Source: Branchiostoma floridae (lineage: Eukaryota > Chordata > Leptocardii > Amphioxiformes > Branchiostomatidae). Taken from it: a DNA stretch of 64,000 nt. The notes under the pieces are model-generated. The model saw only the letters and a program-made list of their open reading frames with translations, was not told where the DNA came from and made no database searches. The position numbers and the translations under genes are program-made. Location of the stretch: the NCBI RefSeq assembly GCF_000003815.2, contig NC_049989.1, forward strand, positions 8,078,124 through 8,142,123, written 5' to 3'. Positions 1 to 9,972 of the stretch are shown piece after piece (the first letter of the stretch is position 1; each line of letters starts with the position of its first letter).

Positions 1-426
1 CCGAAGTCTATCAACATTGTCAAGACGTGTAGTGGTAGGAACAAGAGGGTGAAGAGTACAACGACAACAGCCATCATCTTAAACACGCGCACTTTATTTC
101 CCAGGCCAGTCCTGCTTCTGTTCTGTTCACGGTTTCTTTTCGCACTAGATAAGTAGAGCTGTGCGCCTGCTCGGGTGTACAACGCTGCAATGATCAACAG
201 TGGGAAGGCGAAGCACAGCACGAGGAGAGAGGTTGTGTAGGCCCTCCTGTTCTTCCAGGTCTCCCACCCTTCCGAGCATGTCTGGACGTCCCCGTAATCT
301 TTGTACACCATCATTGGAATGATAGGTGACATGATTCCAATGCTCGAAACCCAGATGGCTATAATAGTAACGGCACACACTCTGTTGTTGAGCTTCCCTT
401 CAGTTGGCGCCATCACTGCAAGGTAT
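1..426 (-). CDS. Receptor gene 1, exon 3 (DRY to TM6), truncated by window edge
   Basis: The acceptor AG lies at 428-427. The first exon base completes the Arg codon of DRY, and the frame reads YLAVMAP, then TM4, ECL2 with its Cys, TM5, a basic ICL3 and TM6 without a stop to base 1. TM7, the NPxxY region and the C-tail must lie left of the window. A 77-codon open frame at 145-378 on the same strand is an out-of-frame shadow of this exon. Confidence 0.85.
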
Positions 427-3400
427 CTAATATATATGAAAAGACATTAAGTACGTGATGTACATGTAGAAACATATAATGTCACAGCCCCAAGGACGTA
501 CAGTCAGTACTTGTTAACGTTTTGTCCAAGTTTGGCCAAAACAAATTTGCCTCTATTATGAAGTCTATGTGGTCAGGAAGGTTGAACTAACGACCACAAT
601 TTAATAATACAGTGTGCACTGAAATCAGATTGCCAATACCGTAATATATATATCAAAATGTATTAGGATACTTATGTATTTTCTTTGTATGACTGTATGC
701 ATCATTGAATTTTTTTTTGTTTCTGCTATCGCTATGGGCCCATGAAATAAAGAAAGGAATAGAAATGAAGAGAACGCCTCCCTGGTGGCTTGCTATGGTA
801 CTGCAATGGAAATTCCAGGTTTGAAATCTCAAGTTCTGGACATGCTACGGTCGTGATTTTTTAGTGGTACATAGCTCTTGGGGTAGAGTGTAAGTGGCGT
901 ATGTTTCAGCTCTCTATCGGCTTTTTTTAGAACTTACGAATCCGGTTTAGTTTAAGAATTTGAAGAAGAATAACTCAAGAAGAAATAAACGGATCATCAT
1001 GACTTTCGGTATGTAAATAGCTTAACTGGTGCTTGATATAATTTGATGGTTATTAGGCAAATTGAAATCTAATGTGCATAATCGATGAGGAAATCGTCTT
1101 AACTAACTTTGTTCCATCATAGGACTATGTGATATTTGTAACTGAGAAAAAGAAGAATGTTGATATTATGCATGATTAATGAAAAAATGCTGTAATCCCA
1201 CTGTGTTAATGAATGGAAATTCTTACTTGTAGCATCTAGAAGTTATATACGGGCTGTGCCTAGTCGGACCAGACTGGACACTTTAGGGTTAAATGGGTAA
1301 AAAGAAGCAGTGTTAATTAGAGTTCGGCGAACTCATACCTCCATGAAATATCTAGAGCTTTAGTAAATTTTATGCATATGACTTGAACATTTTCATGATT
1401 TATGAACAGTGTTCATCATTGACTAACATACTAATGTCACAAATATAAAATTCCCATCATTAATCATTAAGTGGTTTTGCAATTTTCGCATATATTATGC
1501 AAATCAGTTCCTCATTTGCATATTTGGTATCTGCTTATGTTTCACCTATCATAACTTACATTGAATTGTACAATATCCTCATTAATTATGCAAATTCAGT
1601 CCTCATTTGCATAACATGTATATCATTATGAACATCTTTGCCTAAGCAACCCGCATGCGCATGCCTAAAATGATTCCTTCATTCCTTTCTGCAGTTATCC
1701 TCTTTCGAATGTCTTGACAAAAAGGCCCCTGCAGTTCCAATAATAAATGTTAGGGGACTAAAACTTGCCCCAATTTGTTATGTTGCTCAAAACTATCTAC
1801 CACTAAAATGTCAAGACCATATCATGTCCGAAACAAGAGATACATTGAAAAACCACTATGATGAATTGTTCTCCTTAATTATGCAAATGAGCTCTTATTT
1901 TGCATAATTGATTTTGTTATTTTGTACAACATTGTCTACGGTACCTACATACCAAGCATCATCATGAAAATTCATTGTTCCCTTCTTGAGTTATCCACTT
2001 CAGAAGTTTTTGACAAAAATGCCCCTGCTATCCCAAAACTTATGTCACTTCTTCCTAGGCACAGGAGCTATCTAACACTCAAAATTCATGACCATAGCTT
2101 GTTCAGAGCACGAGATAGCAAAACCGGAAGTTGCGCTGCAGTACCAAGAGAAGCCGCTAGGGAGCCCAAAATCTAATCATTTTCAGCTTTCATCACACCC
2201 CAACAACACACGAAGTATGAAACCAATCCATCCAGCCGTTCCTGAGTTATCTTGTTGACAGACAGACAGACAGACACACAAATGCTAGTGAAAATACAAC
2301 CTCCATGACACTTCATGGAGGTAAAAATATAACCTCTATGATATTTCGTGGAGGTAATTAAAGGTTTATCCACATGTAAGGTGAGGCATCAATGGTGAGG
2401 TACAGACCTGTCTACTGCGATAGCCACTAGAGTGAAGACAGAAGCACACATGGCCACGCCCTGAGCCATGGGCTGCACTTTACACATCACCGCACCGAAC
2501 ATCCAACCTGGGGAGACACGGCATGAGGGCGGAGGTAACACCATCATCAAATGGAGCAAGAAGGAATAGAATTTACTAGTATTCTGTTCACGAACGCAAG
2601 AAACGAAAGATTATTCTAGAAGCTTGTTTAAAACAAATGTCTGCGGAGGTAACACCATCATCAAATGGAGCAAGAAGGAATAGAATTTACTAGTATTCTG
2701 TTCACGAACGCAAGAAACGAAAGATTATTCTAGAAGCTTGTTTAAAACAAATGTCTGCGGAAGTAACACCATCATCAAATGGAGCAAGAAGGAATAGAAT
2801 TTACTAGTATTCTGTTCACGAACGCAAGAAACAAAATTTATTCTAGAAGCTTGTTTAAAACAAATGTCTGTGTACTTAAAGCAGCGAACGCATTTACTTA
2901 GTCTTTTAAAACAATGTAATAAATTTTAAAAAATAGATAACAAAATAAGATAAAGAGATATCGTTGTCAACGGCTCAAAGATCAGTGAAGGAAACTGAAA
3001 ACCACTTCCGTTTCAGAGCGATCGAACTAATGTAAAAATTGCCTCCGGACTTAAGGCATCGCAGATATTGTATGTTTCAACTCGCACTCATGTTTCGACT
3101 CGCAAGCATACAGAGAGTATTGCCGTATAGCTGTAATGACATTTTCCACTACATCTAGAATCTGTCAATCAGCGTCTACGGAAACCTTTCATTCCCCATG
3201 CACTGAAGATCTACTCAGACTAAAAATACCAAAACGGCGCCCGGTACATTGACTGTCCAAGTACTTCACCCACGTTGACATCTCTTGATGTTTTCAATAC
3301 GTATTAAACAAATTGGTAGCATGTTATAATTAGTTTTCAATTGACATCATTGAAATGGTTCATCGTGATTGACGAAGGTACAATGTGCCGGGAGCTGTTT

Positions 3401-3550
3401 TGGTATAGGTTACTTTAGGCTAGATAGCTCTTTAGTCAATTGAAAATGAAAGTTTGCCAAAGGAGCTTAGAGTGGGACAACTCAAGTTATATTTTCGTAT
3501 GCTTGCTACGTGCAAAATAAGGCATACGACATTTTTAGATCTTCTTGTGT

Positions 3551-3606
<56 letters not shown>

Positions 3607-4125
3607 CGTAACGTATCGACATCAAATAAAATCTACGGTGTAATAAAAAAAACATTAACGAAGGTTCTTGATTAATTGAAGAGTGACTTAAGAATAACAG
3701 AAGAGTAACAGATACATAAGATCTTGTTACAAACCAAGTAAATCAAGCATGTACATGTAAGTTAACGTTAACATAATGTGACTTGAAAACATAAACAGAA
3801 TAGAATGAGAAGGAGTGTTCATGTCAATGTGAATGATCGATAAGTTGCACTTACCACCCTTGAGGTTGTCCAACATCGTGAACGGCATGCAGAATCCTCC
3901 CATGAACAAGTCGCTCACGGCCAAGTTGACGATGAGATAGTTGGTGACGTTCCTCATGTTTCTGTTCTTGGCTACAACCATACAGACCAGAACGTTGCCG
4001 GTAATACAGAGGAGGAAGATGACAATGTTACAGATAGTCAGGAAGCACATCACTGGTAGAGGATGCTTCCATGCCGTCAGGTCTGGGTCAACGGTCGTCA
4101 AATTAGACGTGTTGCTGAAATTCAT
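1..4125 (-). CDS. Neuropeptide FF receptor-like GPCR, 5' three exons (3' end outside window)
   Basis: Three exons on the minus strand (4125-3855, 2507-2408, 426-1) join in frame to a rhodopsin-class G-protein-coupled receptor that is cut off at the window edge just after transmembrane segment (TM) 6. The N-terminus is short with three N-glycosylation sequons (NFS, NTS, NLT). TM1 carries the GN motif (CITGNVLVC) and TM2 reads [16 protein letters not shown]1/TM3 have a conserved Trp and Cys ([11 protein letters not shown]) and end in VDRY, giving an intact DRY motif. TM4 has Trp (AIWVSSIG), ECL2 has the disulphide Cys (QTCSEGW), and TM6 ends [13 protein letters not shown]. The [20 protein letters not shown] and IMSP stretches are typical of NPFF (RFamide) receptors. 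By family it should be a plasma-membrane peptide receptor; the ligand cannot be read from sequence. TM6 has Phe where the family has the toggle-switch Trp. A paralogue lies head to head at 24227-33233. Confidence 0.88.
690..765 (+). mobile_element. 3' tail of a SINE/LINE-type retroelement (fragment)
   Basis: The stretch tgctatcgctatgggccc followed by an AATAAAG-type tail resembles the ends of tRNA-derived SINEs and non-LTR elements seen in invertebrate deuterostomes. Only the tail is visible. Confidence 0.35.
780..1210 (-). mobile_element. Degenerate copy of the 1337-2355 MITE family, reverse orientation
   Basis: The reverse complement matches about 1870-2180 of the neighbouring element in order: a ctgcagt...ccagg block, the 'tctggacatgct..ggtcgtga' block and the 'aataactcaagaag' block. 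It forms an inverted pair with that element inside one intron. The ends are not defined. Confidence 0.55.
1337..2355 (+). mobile_element. Non-autonomous TIR element, TA-flanked (Tc1/mariner-like MITE)
   Basis: The termini TACCTCCATGAAATAT and ATATTTCGTGGAGGTA are inverted repeats with one mismatch, bounded by TA dinucleotides as in Tc1/mariner insertions. The body has a GACA microsatellite near 2254-2275, an inner CCTCCATG/CATGGAGG pair near 2300-2320, and five exact octamers ATGCAAAT/ATTTGCAT (1497-1888). No transposase frame is present. Relatives lie at 780-1210, 20570-20900 and 45000-45310. Confidence 0.65.
2408..2507 (-). CDS. Receptor gene 1, exon 2 (ECL1 to TM3)
   Basis: This 100-bp exon has a good acceptor (tctccccag, AG at 2509-2508) and a GT donor at 2407-2406. 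It encodes the ECL1 Trp, the TM3 disulphide Cys and the segment [13 protein letters not shown]. It ends two bases into the Arg codon of DRY (phase 2). A 114-bp tandem array begins 21 bp upstream of its 5' edge, and a MITE ends about 50 bp beyond its donor. The exon has the same length and phases as exon 2 of the paralogue at 29994-30093. Confidence 0.88.
2529..2869. repeat. Tandem repeat, 3 copies of a 114-bp unit
   Basis: Copies start at 2529, 2643 and 2757 with a period of exactly 114. Copies 1 and 2 are almost identical; copy 3 is 113 bp with a few substitutions near its end. The unit begins gcggaggtaacaccatcatc. The array begins 21 bp from the acceptor of receptor gene 1 exon 2. Confidence 0.95.
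3560..3606. repeat. (GA)n microsatellite
   Basis: A run of about 23 GA units with one interruption (gaaaga), preceded by a short TA run. Confidence 0.95.
3855..4125 (-). CDS. Receptor gene 1, exon 1 (N-terminus to TM2)
   Basis: The ATG at 4125-4123 opens 90 codons plus one base. It encodes a glycosylation-rich N-terminus, TM1 and TM2, ending MLDNLKG. A consensus donor (G|gtaagt) follows at 3854-3853, giving a phase-1 intron. The reading frame runs on through the donor for 42 codons, but those codons lose all receptor similarity. The start fits the short N-termini of the family. Confidence 0.88.
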
Positions 4126-4431
4126 TCTGGATAAATGTTTGGAGCAGGTTGACGTTCAAATTAGAACTGTTCCTTTTGGTAAACCTGAAAAGATAAATGA
4201 TAGTTTAGTATGATGTAAATCATTAATTGCAACGAGGATTTTTATCAAGCCCTACGTTGAACCGTACATGGAGCTTGTATAAACCTGAAAATATAATTAT
4301 AAACTTGGCAAGTCGAGTCTCTGACAAAAACGTCATCGTCAAAAGTACACAACAATAGGTAAAACATGTATATGCGAAGTATGGGCGATTCAAGATAACT
4401 GATAATTGGCATAATTATGTGACGTAACTGG

Positions 4432-4704
4432 TTAAAAGTTGAGCTCGGATTCTAGAGGTCCCAAGTTCGATACTCGCCGTGCCCCCGACGTTTTACTCTT
4501 GGAAAAAGCACGACCTTCCTCATTTCACCCAGGCGTAAAAATGGGTACCTGACTCGGGGAGGTACATATGCAAAATACTACCTTTACCTACTGTCTCTGA
4601 TTCGTATGTGGTAATGATAAAATTAGTTATTAACATCAGTGCAGCGCCACATTGTCCTCGTCTATCGATGTCCCAAAGGAAATAAAGAAAATAAATGATA
4701 CACA
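4432..4704 (+). mobile_element. tRNA-derived SINE (degenerate)
   Basis: A box-B-like motif (aagttcgatactcgc) follows a degenerate box A (gttaaaagttgagctcgga). Then come the hallmark SINE body motifs 'gtaaaaatgggtacctgac' and 'ggggaggta', and an AATAAAG/AATAAATG tail. A second member with the same body lies on the minus strand at 16559-16690. Confidence 0.6.
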
Positions 4705-5063
4705 ATTTTGATTTTGATGATACGTTACTTTCCCGTGCTTAATTGCAATATATTTTAATCATTTCGCTACAGGCTTGCTTCTTCAATCATAAACCACACA
4801 GCAATGAGAACATATTTTTCAATAATCTAACCCTGCTCAGTCATGAACGATCTGTACAAAATTGATTTTATATTCATAAATTAGAAATGTAAATTAGATT
4901 TCGAGATTACGCTTGATCACCGTTGTCATAGATAAATGTTTCATAGCAGTAAGTAATAAGTAGTCTGGCTCAACAAATGAACATATATATTTACAGACAG
5001 ACTTGGGAAGATTCTATATATGTACGTTTCCGTATCAATTTAGCATAAAATACTGTCCGGGGG
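4705..5063. other. AT-rich intergenic stretch, nothing recognised
   Basis: No ORF with coding character, no repeat termini and no conserved motif were seen in this stretch. Confidence 0.5.
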
Positions 5064-5358
5064 AAATTTGTTATTTCTTGAAATAATTTAAGTGTAATAT
5101 CCAACACAGAATTGGACTTACCTAATTTTCGACTGAACAGCACCAGTCGTTGTCAATGAATGAACAATCCACTGCATAACGTGAAGTCATGACAGCAGTC
5201 ATGATTAAACACGTTATTAAAATTTATAGTCATGACGTCACATTATGTAGTCGATTGTTCATTCATTGACAACGACTGGTGCTGTTCAGTCGAAAATTGG
5301 GTAAGTCCAATTTTGTGTTGGATATTACAGTTAAATTATTTCAAGAAATAACAAATTT
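5064..5358. mobile_element. Palindromic foldback MITE (295 bp)
   Basis: Two arms of about 125 bp (5064-5190 and 5230-5358) are near-perfect inverted repeats around a short AT-rich loop. The ends are AAATTTGTTATTTCTTGAAA and its complement. The arms include gaatgaacaatc/gattgttcattc and ggacttacc/gggtaagtcc. Part of the loop and of one arm recur at 5375-5460, suggesting a second, rearranged copy. Confidence 0.8.
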
Positions 5359-5567
5359 AATCCCTTGACAAAGACTGTTGCTGGATATTACACTTACATT
5401 ATTTCAAGAAAGACTTCTACTAACACGTATGATTAAACACGGTATTAAAATTTATAATCTGTGTATTTGACATAGAGCTTAATGTGCGCAAACAATGTTT
5501 AGTGGGGATCTTTATGTAACGCTGAAGTTGCATCTTTTTTTACCATGTTATGTCATTATTTATCAAT

Positions 5568-6062
5568 GGTATCAGGACAGTTCGGCACATGGACACTTCG
5601 GCCCGGACATTTCGGCCCCAAGTCCAGGACACTTCGGCCCCAGGCCGAGGACACTTCGGCCCAGGCTCAGAGACACTTCGGCCCCGCTAGTTCTTATGTG
5701 CGTGGGCATGCTATGCAATGTACAAATTAATTGAAAAGCTATGTGAAACGCAACATACTGAGCATTAAGTCTTGAAACAAATAAATAAGTCTTGAAACAT
5801 AGCAAACACATTTACCTACCATAGTTACATCTGAAACAGCCAACAAGCTCTCCTGTAAAATCATACGTCCTAAAATTATACGTTATTTAGTCAACTCGGG
5901 CTCCGTGTTAGATAACTATCGTAGACTGGACCCGGGGCCGAAGTGTCCTCGGCTTGGGGCCGAAGTGTCCTCGGCTTGGGGCCGAAGTGTCCTCGGCTTG
6001 GGGCCGAAGTGTCCTGATTGCCAGGGGGCCGAAGTGTCCATGTGCCGAAGTGTCCGACATTC
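5568..6062. mobile_element. TIR element with tandem-repeat termini, candidate 9-bp target duplication
   Basis: The left end (5575-5690) holds five direct repeats of ggacacttcggcccc. The right end (5930-6057) holds the same motif in reverse, with about four 22-bp units of type ggggccgaagtgtcctcggc. The outermost part (ggcacatggacacttcgg) is an exact inverted pair. The 9-mer tttatcaat flanks the unit at 5559-5567 and 6063-6071. A 9-bp duplication is typical of Mutator-like elements; that assignment is inference. No transposase is present. Confidence 0.7.
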
Positions 6063-6593
6063 TTTATCAATTTATGAATTTGCTTTGTGTGGAACACACA
6101 CCCCCACCCACCCCCGCCATGCGGTTTTATCCATAATTTTCCTTCTTGTGCGGTTCTTCTGAGATTATGGAAATCGTGAATGTTCTAGAAAAAGTCTCCT
6201 CTTTAAAAGCAAAACTATACAGTTATCTCAATACATGTATTGATGTAATGTGAGTGACCGGAGCTTGGCTAATGTGCACATGGGCTCCTTGAGTCCTGAT
6301 GTACATTGATCTACAAGAGGCTGTCACAGGGATGAACAGTACGTGTAACATAAGAACCGGACGTAGCCACAGCGCTAAAAAGGTTTTAGACAGGAAGCTG
6401 ATGAAAGCTTGCTGCGGCTTGGCTTCTGATCCTTTTGTACACTTTAATATACCGTACACTGATTTGCTAGCTTATTGAAAAAAAGTCACAAAACCCCCTT
6501 TGACCAAAAAGGATGTAATTAAAAGTGCATGTAACGATATGCAGGCCATCTTCCAGTTTCAGCCTATTGTGACACGCCGTCCAGTGTGATATA

Positions 6594-6808
6594 ACGCCAC
6601 TTTACTTTTATTCGCATGGTAACCTATATCTGTTGTATAAAAATAACAGGGTATAAGGATATCAAGTCGATGGACGATAGTTTGAAATTGGCATATGTTT
6701 CGAAAATATTGCAATTTTAAACCACCTTCCGTCAACTTGATATCCTTAAATACCCATTTTTAGAAACATCGAATATAGGTTACTCCGTGGATAAAGGTGA
6801 ACTAGCGT
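6594..6808. mobile_element. MITE family B copy 1 (TIR 'CTAGTTCACCTTTATCC')
   Basis: The left end (acgccactttacttttattc, then gcatggtaacctatatctg) and right end (gaatataggttactccgtgg, then ataaaggtgaactagcgt) are inverted repeats, flanked by TA. The inner arms (gggtataaggatatcaagtc and its complement) are also paired. Other copies lie at 46109-46322, 51619-53580 (interrupted) and 59768-59986. Confidence 0.75.
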
Positions 6809-6980
6809 TATATATAGCTAGCTGCTGCCGCGCCGCGTGCCTGCAAGGATGATGCGTTACGCCAAAGGGCGGTTAAACTGGATATATCGATGCAAATAGA
6901 TATCTATACCTAACAAGGGCATACATTTGAAACGTATCACCTGATGGCATTTTTAAATGATTCTGGAAGGGAGAAACAGA

Positions 6981-7300
6981 CATAGCCATGCAACAAATAA
7001 TCAACATGAAATCAAAGGTGAAATAAAATGAATAAACTTTCATAAATAAGTAGTAATCGTAAATTAGTAATAATGCAAATATATCAATCAGGGTAATTTA
7101 GTATACAGCAATGTATGCTCGCCCAGACATAGCATAACAAGACATGCAACAAATGATCAACAAGAAATCAAAGTCAAATGAAATGAATAAACATTCATAA
7201 CTAATTATTAGTAGAAAATCGTAAGTTACTAATAATGCAAATAAAGCAAGGTAATTTAGTATAATAGCAGTGTGTGCTCGGCCATACATCAAGTCATAAC
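6981..7300. repeat. Diverged tandem duplication, period about 156 bp
   Basis: Two adjacent AT-rich copies share the blocks catgcaacaaat, aatgaataaac.ttcataa and ggtaatttagtata, offset by about 156 bp. Roughly four-fifths of the positions agree by eye. Confidence 0.7.
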
Positions 7301-9972
7301 AAGTGACCGTAGCTATAGGTAACATACTCCGTGACGTAATTATGGTTTATGTCGGTTGTGTGGTTTTCTGTGGTGTGTGACATGGTGTTTATTATGGTGA
7401 GACTAGTATTTGATATAGATTGAGTTTGTTACTGAGCGTGATCTGTTTGTGTGTTGGTGATGACGTTATTTTATTACAATTATTAGATAGCAGGGAATGC
7501 GCCCAGGCAAGTGTGATATCTTATTCATGATATTCAATTGTCCTTTGTATCCTACTCTCCTTGCTGAAATGTATGTCTACTATCCGGTATGCCATACGAG
7601 GAGTAAACACAGGACCACGTCAGCTGTTGTCGTATACACAATACACCATACATAATACGACGAACATCTGTTCAATCACATCTGTAACTTCCGCCGCATC
7701 AGTTACAACTAAACGGATGATATTGACAGTTCCAAACATACGACGGAGAGAAGGATGAAACGAAGCTCAAACATTTATGATCCCTTACCAAGGCAATGTT
7801 TGCATAATTAATAACACCTTACCCACAAACATCAGCCCGAAAAATCACTAACATATGTTTCACGATCATCTTTGACAATCACGTTTGACAATCCAATCTG
7901 CCTACGTATGCTACAATTGTATTAATTACCGCCTGTGCAGACGCCAACACTGATAATCCAATGTGCAGAAAACAGCTGACAACACGACGTGCACAAAAAC
8001 TATAGGAGAAAATCGCAGCATCTGCTTGGCAATAACCAATTACCGCAAGACGGTACCTGGACCACAATACCTAAGGACGTAGGGGTTATATCTGAAATTA
8101 TTACATCGATTATAAAAAAGCTACAAAAAAAAAGATAAAAAAAGTGCATCATCGCGGAAAAATGTGCAGACGGTATGCCAATCTGCATACGAATACGACA
8201 AATGGAACATAGGGATATAGATGCATACACTCATAACGTCTGACAACAATAATTCTCTGTCGTAGGAGGTTACCCTCCGTCACCGTCACAGAGTAATAAC
8301 AGAAATCAACCGTCAGGGGAGTTTGCACGTCAAAGTGTGGCTAGTCGGGCAGTTTTGTCGTAAGGTTAGTAAGTTCATGATCATTTATAGTATTTACATG
8401 AGCCGTTGCTGCGGTGACCACCTGTCATCTTCCTCAGTGCAATAATGACGCACCTTTATTGCACATTCATGCCTAGAGATGCAAGGTACAGGTAGTGAAT
8501 CGTGTGACTTGGCAAACATGTACACGTAACATCCACACAGAACATTATAAACAACAATACACGAGTTAAACATAAGTAGTATACAAGAGCACTAGTGGTA
8601 CATGTATATATACTACGCTAACCGACTAGATGACAGAACATTTGACAATTTACAATGATTTCCACTTTGATACGTGTGGATTCTCAATAAACGTTACCAT
8701 ACGCATAAATAAGTATAAGCCTTTGTAACATGTTGCTATTGTCTGTGCAGAATAGCATACATGGACATATAAAGATTACATACATTTCACATGCAGATCA
8801 AAAAGGTAATATAGGGTTCCTGTAACATTGTTGTAAATATTTACCTGGCAATGTTTGGGGAACTCCTCAGACACCGTGTAGACAGTACTACAGCAAGGAT
8901 GTTTCAGCAATGACGCAGTCCCAAAAGTGTCATGCGAACCCTACATTTCCCTGGCTCACTTTTCAAGGGACGCTACTTATGGATATTAAATCAGCTTGAG
9001 TAAATGTTAGCTCGTGCAACGACTGACGGGGTTGATACATAAACAGCAACCTGTACTGCGCAGATGCTTTAGATGGTTACGTTACTCCGGATGCTAGCTA
9101 TGTCGATCCTCACGTGTACTTTTACCTGACGCCTGCGTCAAGCTGTTTTTAGACCCGACCATTTACTCAACCCCACACGTATACCTCCACCTGCGGCCTA
9201 GACGATATACGTACACCTTGGGGAGGCTCTGCTTATTCGGACTTAGGTTCCCACTTCGAGGCCGTGGTCTCTAAGCATCTGTCATCAAATCATAGTTTGT
9301 TCGTTGGTTGGTTGGTTAGCACAATTAAAAATATTACATTAAAGACAATAACAAGGAATAAGAACATGTGCAGTAAATGGGTGGAAATACTCGTGGCTTG
9401 TACTAATGCCTTCTCCGTTAAGCTTGACAAAATAGATTATGGATGATAAACAATAAATCAAAGCAAATCTATACATACAATAAGGTAACAATATGATAAA
9501 GATAGTTGAATGATATGATAATTAAAGGTATGAATTAATGATGAATAATGAAGTAGAATATTAATGATAAACGATACAATCAAATTAAAGGAAATTCAAA
9601 TTGATGGTATGAATTAAGAGAAAGTAAGAACTGCATTTGTGGATAGTACCATAAGCTTAGATTCTACAAGATCATAAAATCGCCGTTACGTGAAGAAAGC
9701 GATAAGGCGATTGTCTGTTAGCGTGACAGACGGTTAGAAGCCACGCCCATAAAAGTGGGAACCTCATCCCGGTGCGCAGAGCTTTCCCACGGCATTTTGT
9801 ACAGGCTGAGAACCAAGCTTAGCTCAGGAGGATGTATTAGCCAGACTTAAGTGGAAAAATGTCTATACTTTATCTGCCATTCAGTGATGTTACCGATGTG
9901 TTTGTTTTATTCAAATAGTTGTACATTTTAAAAAATCAGGCATGTTGCCTGTTAAAGACAACATTTGATGAT
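7301..9972. other. Intergenic, nothing recognised
   Basis: Open frames here are short and without coding character. A short GGTT repeat (about 9305-9316) and AT-rich low-complexity sequence (9450-9600) are the only local patterns seen. I see no exon or repeat terminus I can support. Confidence 0.45.

Larger units (their letters stand above)
427..2407 (-). other. Intron 2 of receptor gene 1
   Basis: This phase-2 intron of 1981 bp is almost wholly repeat-derived. It holds a 3' tail ending in AATAAAG near 690-765, an inverted relative of the neighbouring MITE at about 780-1210, and the MITE at 1337-2355. I see no other exon in it. Confidence 0.75.
2508..3854 (-). other. Intron 1 of receptor gene 1
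   Basis: This phase-1 intron of 1347 bp contains a 114-bp tandem array beside exon 2 and a GA microsatellite at 3560-3606. The rest (about 2870-3555) shows nothing I recognise. Confidence 0.8.

Noticed and set aside
145-378. 77-codon minus-strand frame overlapping receptor gene 1 exon 3
   Set aside because: It is out of frame with the receptor sequence and shows no features of its own.
5930-6057. Possible CRISPR-like array
   Set aside because: Direct repeats of about 22 bp have no unique spacers of even length, and the setting is an animal genome. The 9973-10785 array fails for the same reasons.
5495-6162. Several frames encoding GPKCP/GHFGP repeats
   Set aside because: They are translations of the terminal tandem repeats of the 5568-6062 element.
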